Origin: Oscillospiraceae bacterium
GTDB lineage: Bacteria > Bacillota_A > Clostridia > Oscillospirales > CAG-272
DNA length: 64,000 nucleotides
Assembly (NCBI GenBank): GCA_015063445.1
Contig: SVUD01000001.1
Span: forward strand, 33,871 to 97,870
Direction of reading: 5' to 3'
Shown here: piece after piece, positions 8,391 through 16,657 of the stretch
Position numbering within the stretch: position 1 is the stretch's first letter
How the letters are laid out: each line of letters starts with the position of its first letter
The notes under the pieces: model-generated
What the model was told of the DNA's origin: nothing
The model's database searches: none
The model's input: only the letters and a program-made list of their open reading frames with translations
Program-made: the position numbers and the translations under genes

Positions 8391-9572
8391 TTACTTTTCT
8401 ACCTTAAGCTCCTCAAGAAAGCTCTCAATTCTCTTCAAGGCTTCCTTTATATGAGCGGTGGAATAGCAGTACGAGGTTCTTACAAATCCCTCGCCCGACT
8501 CACCGAATGCGTTGCCGGGAACGACCGCCACGTGCTTTGATTCAAGCAGCCTCTCGCAGAACTCCTCGCTCGTAAGTCCCGTGCTTTTAATACATGGGAA
8601 GGCGTAAAAAGCGCCCTTTGGCTCACGGCAGCTGAGTCCTATTCTATTGAAGCCGGAAACGATGATTTTTCTGCGCATATCGTATTCCTCAAGCATTTTC
8701 TCAACCTCGCCGTCGCAGTTTCGCAACGCCTCAACGGCAGCGTACTGAGAGGTGGTGGGAGCGCACATTATCGCATATTGGTGTATCTTGGTTATCATGT
8801 TCATAACTTCACACGGTCCGCAGGCATAACCGAGTCTCCAGCCCGTCATGGCGAACGCCTTTGAGAAGCCGTTTATAAGAATCGTTCTCTCCTTCATACC
8901 GGGAACGCTCGGCACGCTGACGTGCCTTTTGCCGCCGTAGGTAAGCTCGGCGTATATCTCGTCGGAGATAACCATAATATCGGTATCCTTCAAGACCTCG
9001 GAAATAGCGAGGATATCCTCGTACTCCATAATTGCGCCCGTGGGATTGCAGGGATAAGGCAGAATTACAGCCTTAGTTTTTTCCGTCATAGCCGAAAGAA
9101 GCTCGGAGCGTGTTAATTTAAAGTCATTTTCAGCCTTGGTATCTATGATAACGGGAACGCCTCCCGCAAGTCTGACAATGGGCTCGTAGCAAACGTAGCT
9201 CGGCTGAGGAATTATTATCTCGTCACCCGGCTCGGTTATTGCTCTTATTGCGCCGTCAATAGCCTCGCTGCCGCCAACGGTAACGAGAATTTCGTCCTTT
9301 GCGCTGTATTTTACACCGTATTTACGGTCCACGTATCTCGAAATTTCGTCACGAAGAGCCTCGAGACCTCTGTTTGAGGTGTATCTTGTCGAGCCGTTTT
9401 CGAGCGAACGTATACCTGCGGATCTGACCTGCCAGGGCGTTCTGAAATCGGGCTCGCCAACGCCGAGAGAAATAACGTCCTCCATCGTATTTGCGATATC
9501 AAAAAACTTACGTATTCCCGACGGCTTCATCTCCTTAACGACACCCGATAAAACCTTGGAATAATCTATCAT
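8391..9572 (-). CDS. Class I/II PLP-dependent aminotransferase
   Basis: 393 residues, fold type I. SKAFAMTGWRLGY holds the PLP-binding lysine. YPCNPTGAIM (the NPTG block), the ISDEIYAELTY aspartate that contacts the pyridine nitrogen, and the C-terminal FVRTSYCYS substrate-binding arginine are all present. This is the AspC/PatA-like group that transfers amino groups to 2-oxoglutarate, often with aromatic or aspartate substrates; the exact substrate is not predictable. It overlaps the upstream Lrp/AsnC gene by four bases (ATGA-type overlap), so the two are translationally coupled. This pairing is common in Clostridia and suggests amino-acid-responsive control. Confidence 0.9.
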   Translation of the reverse strand: MIDYSKVLSGVVKEMKPSGIRKFFDIANTMEDVISLGVGEPDFRTPWQVRSAGIRSLENGSTRYTSNRGLEALRDEISRYVDRKYGVKYSAKDEILVTVGGSEAIDGAIRAITEPGDEIIIPQPSYVCYEPIVRLAGGVPVIIDTKAENDFKLTRSELLSAMTEKTKAVILPYPCNPTGAIMEYEDILAISEVLKDTDIMVISDEIYAELTYGGKRHVSVPSVPGMKERTILINGFSKAFAMTGWRLGYACGPCEVMNMITKIHQYAIMCAPTTSQYAAVEALRNCDGEVEKMLEEYDMRRKIIVSGFNRIGLSCREPKGAFYAFPCIKSTGLTSEEFCERLLESKHVAVVPGNAFGESGEGFVRTSYCYSTAHIKEALKRIESFLEELKVEK

Positions 9573-10057
9573 AAGGAAATATTACCCCTTTCGTCGTCCT
9601 CTCCTATAAGCTCAACGTTATATTCCTTGTATCTTCTCATAACGAACTGAGTACCCGTAGAGGTTACGGAATCTATCATAGCAAGCTCACGTGAAACGAA
9701 GTTTGAAACCTCGTGGAAGGTTCTTCCCTTAACTATGACGTTGAGGTCGTATCCGCCCGACATAAGATAAACCGACTCGACCTCGGGATATTTCGCAACC
9801 CTTGCCGCAACCTCCTCGAAGCCGAAGCCCGCCTTAGGCGTAACCTTAAGCTCAATCATTGCGCTGACGCTGTCGGTATCTACCTTCTCCCAGTCTATAA
9901 CGCTCTTATATCCGCAGATAACACCGCTCTTTTCAAGCGCCGCTATGCGACCCGATACCTCGTCCTCGCTTATATCGAGAACGGTGGCTATATCCGTGTT
10001 TTCCATTCTTGCGTTCTTTTCAAGAAGTCTCAGTATCTTTCTGTCTGTTGCGTCCAT
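9569..10057 (-). CDS. Lrp/AsnC family transcriptional regulator
   Basis: 162 residues. Residues 1-50 form the helix-turn-helix (MDATDRKILRLLEKNAR, then TDIATVLDISEDEVSGRIAAL as its recognition part, positions 20-40). Residues 65-150 form the RAM/Lrp ligand-binding domain (VYLMSGGYDLNVIVKG). The family senses amino acids as octamers and often regulates the adjacent gene, here the coupled aminotransferase. The start is preceded by GAGGAGG in the leader, and a consensus promoter lies at 10124-10152. Confidence 0.9.
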   Translation of the reverse strand: MDATDRKILRLLEKNARMENTDIATVLDISEDEVSGRIAALEKSGVICGYKSVIDWEKVDTDSVSAMIELKVTPKAGFGFEEVAARVAKYPEVESVYLMSGGYDLNVIVKGRTFHEVSNFVSRELAMIDSVTSTGTQFVMRRYKEYNVELIGEDDERGNISL

Positions 10058-10123
10058 TGTTTATCCTCCTCTTCGTAGCGGAATTTTTATATTAAAAACG
10101 CTTTCTTATAATAAAGTAACAAT

Positions 10124-10152
10124 ATTATATATTTTTTTCATCCCTTTGTCAA
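10124..10152 (-). promoter_or_regulatory. Promoter of the lrp-aminotransferase operon
   Basis: On the minus strand, TTGACA (10147-10152), a 17-bp spacer and TATAAT (10124-10129) give a perfect consensus. It is divergent from the dipeptidase promoter 46 bases away. Confidence 0.85.
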
Positions 10153-10197
10153 TACTTCTTTTTTTAAATTTCTGCGTACGCCGTTTTAACCCCTATG

Positions 10198-10226
10198 TTG
10201 ACAGAAAAGCTAAAATAGTGTAAAAT
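10198..10226 (+). promoter_or_regulatory. Promoter of the dipeptidase gene
   Basis: TTGACA (10198-10203), a 17-bp spacer, then TAAAAT (10221-10226). The start codon of the M19 gene lies about 40 bases further on. Confidence 0.8.
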
Positions 10227-10266
10227 ATAATAAACAGTAAAAACAAACCCACGGGAGTAACGCTAT

Positions 10267-11172
10267 ATGTACGTTGCGGATATGCACTCAGACAGTCTTT
10301 TGACGGTCAATGCCGAAAGAGGACTTATAAGCGAATACAACACCTCGAAAAAATACCCCTATCTCCAGTGCTTTGCGGCGTGGACCAAGGCGGTGGGCAA
10401 TCCGCCCGAAGCTCGCAGAAGACTCGTTATGCAGCGGCTCAACGTTTACGCATACGAATGCGAAAGGCTCGGACTTTTAAAGGTCGAGGACGTGCGAGGA
10501 CTATACTACGCCACGGATAACAAGCTACCCTCGGCGATGTTCACCATTGAGGGCGGCGGCGGTCTTTTTGCCGACTCTGACGAGATTTTCACTCTCTACA
10601 AGGCGGGGCTTCGCGTTATGGGACTTGCGTGGGACACGAACGAGCTTGCGACTGGCGCATACGACGAAAACGACGAGGGACTTACCGACGAGGGCATAAG
10701 AATGGCAAGGCGCTGCGCCGAGCTTGGCATAACTCTTGACGTCTCGCACCTCTCCGACAAAAGCTTCTACGACCTTTTGAAGCACTATCCCCTGCCCGTA
10801 ATCGCAACGCACTCGAACTTCCGCGAGGTTTGTGACAACAGACGAAACCTCACGCGAGATATGGCGAGAGAGATAGTTCACCGAGGCGGCGTTATAGGTC
10901 TTAACCTCTACCCCGACTTCGTAAAGAGCGAGAACGCTCGCCTTGAGGACGTCATTCCCCACGTGGAATACCACCTCGAGCATTTCGGAGAGGACTCGCT
11001 CGCCTTTGGCTTTGATATCGACGGTACGTTCGGCAAAAATCTTATCGGACTAAACCCCGAAGCTTCAATTCACGATCAGCTGATAGATATGCTTCTCTGC
11101 CGCTACAGTTCCTCGACCGTTGAAAAAATCGCAGGCGAAAACGTTATTAATTTCTTAAAGGGCGTTTTGTAA
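10267..11172 (+). CDS. Membrane dipeptidase family (peptidase M19)
   Basis: 301 residues, a compact form of the renal-dipeptidase-like family. The zinc ligands of the TIM barrel are visible: D-x-H in VADMHSDSLL (residues 3-12), the bridging Glu in TIEGGGGLF, and the later histidines in DVSHLSD and IATHSNFREVC. The family cleaves dipeptides, including some with D-residues. No signal peptide is present, so the enzyme is cytosolic. The start has GGGAG upstream and its own promoter. The LRR lipoprotein gene follows after 41 bases and may be cotranscribed. Confidence 0.9.
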   Translation: MYVADMHSDSLLTVNAERGLISEYNTSKKYPYLQCFAAWTKAVGNPPEARRRLVMQRLNVYAYECERLGLLKVEDVRGLYYATDNKLPSAMFTIEGGGGLFADSDEIFTLYKAGLRVMGLAWDTNELATGAYDENDEGLTDEGIRMARRCAELGITLDVSHLSDKSFYDLLKHYPLPVIATHSNFREVCDNRRNLTRDMAREIVHRGGVIGLNLYPDFVKSENARLEDVIPHVEYHLEHFGEDSLAFGFDIDGTFGKNLIGLNPEASIHDQLIDMLLCRYSSSTVEKIAGENVINFLKGVL

Positions 11173-11213
11173 TCGGAATAAAAACTATTGACAGTTCAAA
11201 AAGGAGGACTAAT

Positions 11214-12626
11214 ATGAAAAAGCTTGTTATTTGCATGTCTATTCTTTTAACCATTCTGCTTGCATTTTCCCTTACGTCGTGCGACGTTACGTCTCTTTTT
11301 GACAAAAGCGAGGACAAACAAAATCAATCGGCGAACGCTGACGTCACGTTAGATAAGAACGATCAGTCGGACAAAAACGGTCAGTCGGACAAAAACGATC
11401 AGTCAGACAAAAATGATCAATCTGACAAAAATGACACCACGCTTTCCGAAGACGAGGAAATTAAAAACTTCAACCCAAAGAATTACAGCCAAGGACTCGA
11501 CTTTGTCTCGAACGGTGACGGTACGTGTTACGTGAGCGGCGGCAAGGCTTTCGATCATTTTGAATTAAGGATCCCCCCGCTTTCTCCCGACGGAGACATA
11601 GTTAGGGGCATCGGTGACAAAGCATTTCGAAACTACATAATCATCTCAAAGGTTTATTTTCCGACCACGTTGAAAACCATTGGCTCCTATGCGTTCTCAA
11701 ATTGCTATGAGCTCGGACATATCAATATTCCCGACAACGTCACAGAGATTAAAGACAATGCGTTTACGGGATGTAAATATTTGATGAGCGTTACCATAGG
11801 CAGCGGTGTAAAAAACATCGGTGAGAAGGCATTTTTCAACTGCTTAAATCTTTCAAAAATAACGGTAAGCGAAAGCAACCAATCGTACGTATCCATTGAC
11901 GGCGTACTGTACACCGGTGACAAAAGAACTCTCGTTAAATATCCCGAAAAGAAATCCGACGAAGCCTTCGTTGTTCCCGACCATGCGACAGTTATCGACA
12001 AGTATGCGTTCTCCGGGTGCAGCGAGCTTAAAAGCGTAAAGCTCGGCTACTACGCCACAACTATCAAAGCCTTCGCTTTTGAGTACTGTAAAAGCTTAAA
12101 AAACGTTACCTTGGGAGAAAAGCTCACTATTATAGGCGAATACGCATTTCAAGAGTGCAGGCTTCTTCAAAGCATTTCGATTCCGGGAAGCGTAACAAAG
12201 ATCGGCGAATCCGCATTCAGATTCTGCTCAGTACTCAGAAACGTAGAATTTGGCGATGGGATTGAAATTATTGAAAAATGGGCATTTTGGAATTCCGGTA
12301 TATCAAGTGTCACCATCCCCGATAGCGTAAAGCTTCTCGGAGAACATGCATTTGGGAGTTGCAACGCTCTTAAAGAAGTAAAAATCGGCAGCGGTATAAC
12401 AAGCATCGAAGATGATACTTTCTACTATTGCACTAATCTATCAAGCATCACGTTCGGCGCCACTGTCAAGATTATTTCCCCGGATGCATTCTGGAATTGC
12501 TCAAAGCTCACCAACGTATATTACAACGGAAGCAAAGAGGAGCTGGAAAATACGGTCAATTATAAGCTCATATCCGAGCTGATAAACGCTACAGTACACT
12601 ACAGTAAAACCTCGAAAGCGGAATAA
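11214..12626 (+). CDS. Leucine-rich-repeat (BspA-like) surface lipoprotein
   Basis: 470 residues. The signal peptide ends in a lipobox (LAFSLTSC, Cys at about residue 23), predicting a lipid-anchored exported protein. A hydrophilic linker follows with four copies of a DQSDKN hexapeptide. From about residue 120 to 455 there are some 12 repeats of the LRR_5 (BspA) type, with the recurring pattern 'IGexAFxxCxxLxxVxIpxxV', for example in NIGEKAFFNCLNLSKI. Such proteins are common on gut bacteria and mediate adhesion or binding to unknown partners. Ribosome site AAGGAGG lies just upstream of the start. No enzyme domain is seen. Confidence 0.88.
   Translation: MKKLVICMSILLTILLAFSLTSCDVTSLFDKSEDKQNQSANADVTLDKNDQSDKNGQSDKNDQSDKNDQSDKNDTTLSEDEEIKNFNPKNYSQGLDFVSNGDGTCYVSGGKAFDHFELRIPPLSPDGDIVRGIGDKAFRNYIIISKVYFPTTLKTIGSYAFSNCYELGHINIPDNVTEIKDNAFTGCKYLMSVTIGSGVKNIGEKAFFNCLNLSKITVSESNQSYVSIDGVLYTGDKRTLVKYPEKKSDEAFVVPDHATVIDKYAFSGCSELKSVKLGYYATTIKAFAFEYCKSLKNVTLGEKLTIIGEYAFQECRLLQSISIPGSVTKIGESAFRFCSVLRNVEFGDGIEIIEKWAFWNSGISSVTIPDSVKLLGEHAFGSCNALKEVKIGSGITSIEDDTFYYCTNLSSITFGATVKIISPDAFWNCSKLTNVYYNGSKEELENTVNYKLISELINATVHYSKTSKAE
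11361..11432 (+). repeat. Four tandem 18-bp repeats in the LRR protein linker
   Basis: Four back-to-back 18-bp units encode D/G-Q-S-D-K-N. The first three differ by one to three bases and the fourth is more diverged. The copy number could change by slippage, altering the spacer between the membrane anchor and the LRR domain. Confidence 0.9.
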
Positions 12627-12651
12627 AATCCGTCTTTCGTTTATAGTTAGT

Positions 12652-12706
12652 AAAAAATGCAGAATGCGTGCCACCGTCAACCGAGAGCACGCATTCTGTG
12701 TTTTTT
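12652..12706. terminator. Bidirectional terminator
   Basis: A perfect 11-bp stem, AGAATGCGTGC (12661-12671) with GCACGCATTCT (12687-12697), flanked by an A run on the left and TTTTTT at 12701-12706. It separates the LRR gene from the convergent aldolase gene. Confidence 0.9.
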
Positions 12707-12746
12707 GTTATTTAAATCGTTTTTTGTAAATTATTGTTGTCAATTA

Positions 12747-13403
12747 TTACTTTTTCTGACCGTATTTGTTCATAAAGAAGTCGTGATAGTATTCGCAATC
12801 CTCTTTAGAAATTTCAACGGCGCCGCCGAGAGCCTGAACGTCGATCCATATTCCCGCGGTCTTTTCAAGCACGGTAACGCCCGTGAGAGCCTCCTTAAGA
12901 GTTCTGCCGATAGCTATCGAGCCATGGTTTGCGATAAGAGCGCCGTTTCTCTCGTCAAGAGCCTCGAGAACGGTTTCTGCCATCTCCGGAGTGCCGGGAT
13001 ATGTATATGCGGCGCATCTGATATCACCACCCAAAATCTGCACCTGGTCGTCGCAGATGGGGGGAATTCCCTTTCTCGTTACGGCAACCGTAAGAGCCTT
13101 TGAGGAATGAACGTGAACTACGCCGTTGATATTCGGCTTTGCGAGAAGTATCTTCGAGTGTATAGGAACCTCGATAGAGGGCTTAAGGTCCCCCTCGTAC
13201 TCACCCGTTTTCATATTTACTATAACCATCTGGTCGGCAGTGAGCTTTGAATAGTCCATACCCGAGGGCGTGATAGCCATATACGTGTCATCTATTCTGC
13301 CCGAAATGTTCCCCCACGTGCCTGCGGTAAGTCCCGCGTCTGCCATAGCCTTAGCCGTCTTGCAAACCTCAGCCTGTACCTCTCTTGCCTTTTCAATATT
13401 CAT
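12747..13403 (-). CDS. Class II aldolase/adducin family protein
   Basis: 218 residues, the size of L-fuculose-phosphate or ribulose-phosphate 4-epimerase/aldolase proteins. GTWGNISGR near residue 28 is the phosphate-binding segment. VVHVHSS (two zinc ligands) and ALIANHGSIAIG (third zinc histidine) are present. Such enzymes retro-aldol cleave phosphorylated sugars or sugar acids, or epimerise them. The gene is the last of a minus-strand operon with a SorC regulator and a 2-hydroxyacid dehydrogenase, which suggests catabolism of a sugar acid or deoxy-sugar. No kinase gene is in the cluster, so the phosphorylated substrate would have to come from elsewhere. Confidence 0.85.
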   Translation of the reverse strand: MNIEKAREVQAEVCKTAKAMADAGLTAGTWGNISGRIDDTYMAITPSGMDYSKLTADQMVIVNMKTGEYEGDLKPSIEVPIHSKILLAKPNINGVVHVHSSKALTVAVTRKGIPPICDDQVQILGGDIRCAAYTYPGTPEMAETVLEALDERNGALIANHGSIAIGRTLKEALTGVTVLEKTAGIWIDVQALGGAVEISKEDCEYYHDFFMNKYGQKK

Positions 13404-13470
13404 AATATTTTCTCCTTCTTGCTAATTATATATGTATGCGTGTTAAATTTAAGCTGCAAATCGGCTCTCT

Positions 13471-14505
13471 TTAGCAATATCTGTAAAGCAAATGCTCGCC
13501 GCGTACAAAGCGTCTTACCTCGCCGACTATCATCTTAGTGTGGTTTGTTAAAACCTCCATGCTTGCGCCTGCGATATGAGGCGTTACAACAACGTTATCA
13601 AGCTCTGTGAGGTATGGGTGATTTGATGGAATGGGCTCCTTCTCGTAAACGTCGAGAGCGGCTCCCGCGATTCTTCTTTCACGGAGAGCGTCAATGAGCG
13701 CCTTCTCGTCAACGACTGCGCTTCTCGAGGCGTTTATAAAGTATGCGGTCGGCTTCATAAGTGAAAGCATTTCACGGCTGATACAGCCCTCTGTCTCGGG
13801 CGTTACCTTCAAGTGACAGGTAACGAAGTCCGACTCGGACATAGCCTCTTCGAGCGTCAGCGCCTTTTTAACGCCGATCTCCTCAACGTCTATCTCGCCG
13901 ATATAGGGGTCGTAAATAAGGAGCTGCATACCGAACGCGCGGGCAATTTTTCCCACTCTTTTACCGATGCTTCCGTATCCTATGATACCGAGAGTCTTAT
14001 TCTTAAGCTCGCAGCCCTTGAATACCGAATAGGGAGCGTCCTCGCCAACGCCCCAGAAAACATCCTTTCTGAGTCCGTCCTTTGTAATTTTCTCATCATC
14101 GGGCGCACCCGTGTACATTCCAGCCTTAAGAGCCGAGTGTGCCATCGGGATTTTTCTCGCTATTGAAAGCATAAGTCCGATAGTAAGCTCTGCCGTTGCG
14201 TCGGAATTTCTTCCGGGCGTGTAGAGAACGGGAATTCCCCTCTCCTTTGCCGCCGCCATATCAACGTTTACGGGCGTTGCTCTCGTACAAGCGATGAGCT
14301 TAAGATTCTTTGCGTTCTCTATAACCGCTCTCGTTATCTCGTCGAAGGTGGTGATAATTATATCAGCATCCCCCGAGCGTTCAAGAAGCTCCTCCTGAGT
14401 TAAATTCGGAAGTCCCTTTGCCCAGCCGTCTATAACGACCTCGCCAAGCTCGTAAAGGGGCGCAAGCTCCTTTGGGTCGTATTCCGCCGTGAAAAAGATT
14501 TTCAT
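13471..14505 (-). CDS. D-isomer-specific 2-hydroxyacid dehydrogenase
   Basis: 344 residues. The Rossmann motif GIIGYGSIGKRVG sits near the middle. The catalytic triad residues are visible: Arg in NASRSAVVDE, Glu in DVYEKEP and His in TPHIAGAS. The protein is of the short type, without the ACT domain of phosphoglycerate dehydrogenase. It would interconvert a 2-oxo acid and a D-2-hydroxy acid with NAD(P)H. I chose the ATG at 14503-14505 because AAAGGAG precedes it; the in-frame start at 14529 would overlap the SorC stop codon. It lies 20 bases after the SorC gene and 67 before the aldolase gene. Confidence 0.88.
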   Translation of the reverse strand: MKIFFTAEYDPKELAPLYELGEVVIDGWAKGLPNLTQEELLERSGDADIIITTFDEITRAVIENAKNLKLIACTRATPVNVDMAAAKERGIPVLYTPGRNSDATAELTIGLMLSIARKIPMAHSALKAGMYTGAPDDEKITKDGLRKDVFWGVGEDAPYSVFKGCELKNKTLGIIGYGSIGKRVGKIARAFGMQLLIYDPYIGEIDVEEIGVKKALTLEEAMSESDFVTCHLKVTPETEGCISREMLSLMKPTAYFINASRSAVVDEKALIDALRERRIAGAALDVYEKEPIPSNHPYLTELDNVVVTPHIAGASMEVLTNHTKMIVGEVRRFVRGEHLLYRYC

Positions 14506-14525
14506 TTTCCCTTCTCCTTTATATA

Positions 14526-15464
14526 TCATATTTTTATTTTTGAAATTATCTCTTCCGCAAGAAGCGAATCAATTATAAGAGTCTTTAAGAGTCCCGAACT
14601 GAGAGCCGCTATAACGGCGTTTGCCTTTCCCTTGCCCGCGGCAATGCCGACGGTGTTCTCTATTCCCCTAATGCACTCAACGTCAGCCCCTAAAAGCCTC
14701 TCGCTTAAGAAGCAGCCGTCAGTGCTTCCGTCAAGCCTTATGGGATTTAAGGCAATATCAGCCACAAAGCCCTCGCGCATAAGCCTCTCAACGTCACCCT
14801 CCGAAAGATAGCCCATTTTATACATAGGCGCAGACTCACTTATTTCACCGATGCCGAAGATTGCGATATTGCATCTTTGCATAGCGTCGAGCGACGCCTT
14901 GATAGGCTTCTCCAAAACGAGCAGGTCCTTTATCTCCCTCTTTGAAACCACCATCGGCGCGTACATAAGATACGTCTTGCAGTTAAGCCTCTCGGCAAGA
15001 GCCCTCACGATATCGTCGGACTTATTTCCGAAGCCGTCCATACTCTGAGCTCCTAAAAGCTGCACGACGCAGCAATCCTTTTTATTTGTAAAGCGCAGCT
15101 CGGAAACCGCGGCGCCCAAGGTCTTTCCCCACGACACGCCGACTATATCGCCGTTTGAAATATTGCTTTCAAGATATTCTGCAGCCGTAGTTGCGACCTT
15201 GAGAAAATCAAGCTTCTCGTCGTCATACGACGGAGCGACAATAACCCTTTTAATGCCGAAATGCTTTTCGAGCTTTGCCTCAAGCTGAGCCACGCCGCCC
15301 TCGCTCTCGCATACGCTTATCGAAACGATTCCCTCCGACCTGAGCGAGCCGATAACAGCATTTACCTTTTGCCTCGTCAAAGAAAGCCTCGATGCAATCT
15401 CCTCCTGCGTCATATCGCAGGAATAATAGAGAAACGCTATTTTCGTCTTTAAATTTCTATCCAT
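14526..15464 (-). CDS. SorC/DeoR-family sugar-responsive regulator
   Basis: 312 residues. The N-terminal helix-turn-helix (MTQEEIASRLSLTRQKVNAV, positions 18-37) resembles SorC/DeoR regulators. A large C-terminal sugar-binding domain (about 60-312) follows, with the family's GVSWGKTLGAAV and IFGIGEISESAPMY segments and GKGKANAVIAAL near the end. These regulators bind phosphorylated sugars as tetramers. The gene is first in the operon with the dehydrogenase and aldolase, and two tandem operator-like repeats overlap its promoter, so autoregulation is likely. Confidence 0.88.
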   Translation of the reverse strand: MDRNLKTKIAFLYYSCDMTQEEIASRLSLTRQKVNAVIGSLRSEGIVSISVCESEGGVAQLEAKLEKHFGIKRVIVAPSYDDEKLDFLKVATTAAEYLESNISNGDIVGVSWGKTLGAAVSELRFTNKKDCCVVQLLGAQSMDGFGNKSDDIVRALAERLNCKTYLMYAPMVVSKREIKDLLVLEKPIKASLDAMQRCNIAIFGIGEISESAPMYKMGYLSEGDVERLMREGFVADIALNPIRLDGSTDGCFLSERLLGADVECIRGIENTVGIAAGKGKANAVIAALSSGLLKTLIIDSLLAEEIISKIKI

Positions 15465-15484
15465 ATTTTCTATTCTTCACCCTT

Positions 15485-15521
15485 TATATTTACAAATGTA
15501 ATCTATATTTACAAATGTAAT
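15485..15521. promoter_or_regulatory. Twin direct-repeat operators for the SorC regulator
   Basis: Two identical 18-bp copies of TATATTTACAAATGTAAT lie at 15485-15502 and 15504-15521, 19 bases apart. Each has an inverted core TTACA-AA-TGTAA. They sit from the -10 element into the transcribed leader of the SorC operon, where a bound repressor would block transcription. Confidence 0.75.
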
Positions 15522-15548
15522 TTTACACTATTTTTTGCCGTTTGTCAA
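15520..15548 (-). promoter_or_regulatory. Promoter of the SorC operon
   Basis: On the minus strand, TTGACA (15543-15548), a 17-bp spacer and TAAAAT (15520-15525). Confidence 0.82.
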
Positions 15549-15576
15549 TAGCATAGCCCAAATCCATATAACAAGC

Positions 15577-15622
15577 AAAAAGAGCAAGAGTAAAAGGAAG
15601 CAAATCCTTCTATTCTTGCTCT
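15577..15622 (-). terminator. Terminator closing the toxin/immunity island
   Basis: An inverted repeat with 9-bp outer arms, AGAGCAAGA (15581-15589) and TCTTGCTCT (15614-15622), and a partly paired interior. On the minus strand it is followed by a T run. It would end any transcript coming from the 16-20 kb island. Confidence 0.7.
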
Positions 15623-15635
15623 GTTCGTTTTACAG

Positions 15636-15832
15636 ATGAATTGATGCTGACGCATCATGAATTGGCATCGCCATGATTTCTCGTCGGCGTGCCGCCTTCT
15701 CCATGAATTGAATTGCAACCAATGTGCCGAAGACACAATTCACGCCGTAGGCAATTCACGAAAGCATAGCTTTCAATTCATGCAACCGCAAGGTTGCAAT
15801 TCATTGCGTGTTCTCCGTTAAGGATAACACGC
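15636..15832. repeat. Array of mini-hairpins with 7-nt spacers (array 1)
   Basis: A chain of tiny palindromes separated by near-identical 7-nt spacers. Stems include GATGC-TGAC-GCATC (15643-15656), GGC-ATC-GCC (15664-15672), GGCG-TGC-CGCC (15686-15696), GCC-GTA-GGC (15744-15752), GAAAGC-ATA-GCTTTC (15760-15774) and GCAACC-GCAA-GGTTGC (15782-15797). Spacers read ATGAATT or ATGATTT on the left and AATTCAC or AATTCAT on the right, so left and right spacers are complementary. The array ends in a longer hairpin, GCGTGTT...AACACGC (15806-15832). Stems share no sequence; only spacer and architecture are conserved. A second such array lies at 42713-42816. Confidence 0.85.
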
Positions 15833-15955
15833 TAATCGATATACCTCTTTTATTTTGTTGTAGCGTTTTGCTGTGCCGTTGTTGTACGCAAGCGGATTGT
15901 CTCGAGAGGCAAAATTTAGTCTATTCTTGTTATTTTTGTAAGTAATTGTTTTCAT
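15818..15955 (-). pseudogene. RHS-like remnant, 45 codons
   Basis: A short reading frame starting MKTITYKNNKN and containing NPLAYNNGT, which resembles the 'GNP..Y.NGT' turn of RHS/YD repeats and matches YNNGT in the tip at 17563-17871. It loses RHS similarity after NGT and stops inside the terminal hairpin of the mini-hairpin array. It overlaps copy A of the 92-bp boundary repeat. It is read as the scar of a deleted toxin gene, not a functional protein. Confidence 0.5.
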
Positions 15956-15964
15956 TTTGCCCCT
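15873..15964. repeat. 92-bp boundary repeat, copy A
   Basis: Aligns without gaps to 17843-17934. The inner 60 bp (15905-15964) differ at four positions. That inner part has inverted ends, AGAGGCAAAAT and ATTTTGCCCCT. See copy B. Confidence 0.85.
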
Positions 15965-16026
15965 CAAAACTTTTTACTTAAGACATTCAAAGTGCAAACT
16001 GTTTTCCATGTTTAATGTTGTTACAG

Positions 16027-16593
16027 TCATTTTTTCGCAATTGGTTTAATTGTACGTTCTACATCAATCTCAACCCGAGCTTTTTCGCACAAAACTTTTA
16101 CGTAAAAATTATGTTTATCCGTCACTTCGTATGAGAAGAAGATATCTTCGCCGGGATCGAATTCCTTTATTATCTCTTTTTCGTCCATAACAATAATTAT
16201 TTTTGCGTTACCTTCTGATACATCGAATTTGATTACCCATTCAACTATGCAATCTTTTGCTTTCGTTGCATTTACAGTAGTTATTCCGGTCATTTTTTTG
16301 CATGAAAAATTCATATTATCTCGATCGCAATCATTGTAATACGTGCTTGAAATGCCCGATCTTCCACCCGAACTTGAGATATGTAGCGAAGAGCCTCGAT
16401 ATGAGCTTGGAATTTTAAGTTTTTCTTCTTCTGTTACATTTTCAAGCGAAAAATTTTCAAAGTCAAGTTCGGGAATATCTTTTTTGTTTCCATAAAACAA
16501 AGAGGAAACAATTATAGAGATTATACCTATAGCACATACTATTATTCCGATTTTTCGAATTTTAGATATCGTGCTTTTATTTTCATTCTTCAT
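16027..16593 (-). CDS. Single-pass membrane protein, unknown function
   Basis: 188 residues. A basic N-terminus is followed by one membrane segment (about residues 15-34, IIVCAIGIISIIVSS), then an extracytoplasmic part of about 150 residues with a Ser/Gly-rich stretch (SSSGGRSGISS) and a beta-rich C-terminal half. Ribosome site GAGGTGATAG is good. I do not recognise the family. It is the last gene of the minus-strand toxin/immunity island and may be an accessory or immunity protein for a toxin whose tip has been lost (inference). Confidence 0.6.
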   Translation of the reverse strand: MKNENKSTISKIRKIGIIVCAIGIISIIVSSLFYGNKKDIPELDFENFSLENVTEEEKLKIPSSYRGSSLHISSSGGRSGISSTYYNDCDRDNMNFSCKKMTGITTVNATKAKDCIVEWVIKFDVSEGNAKIIIVMDEKEIIKEFDPGEDIFFSYEVTDKHNFYVKVLCEKARVEIDVERTIKPIAKK

Positions 16594-16657
16594 TTTCTAT
16601 CACCTCAATTGAAATAGTAAAGCCCCATCCAAACGAAAATCCTAATTCGATTTTACG

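Noticed and set aside
15545..15736. Minus-strand reading frame of 63 codons
   Set aside because: It crosses the terminator and mini-hairpin array and has no ribosome site or plausible product.
15636..15832. CRISPR array
   Set aside because: The conserved part is only 7 nt and the variable parts are palindromes; no cas genes are near.
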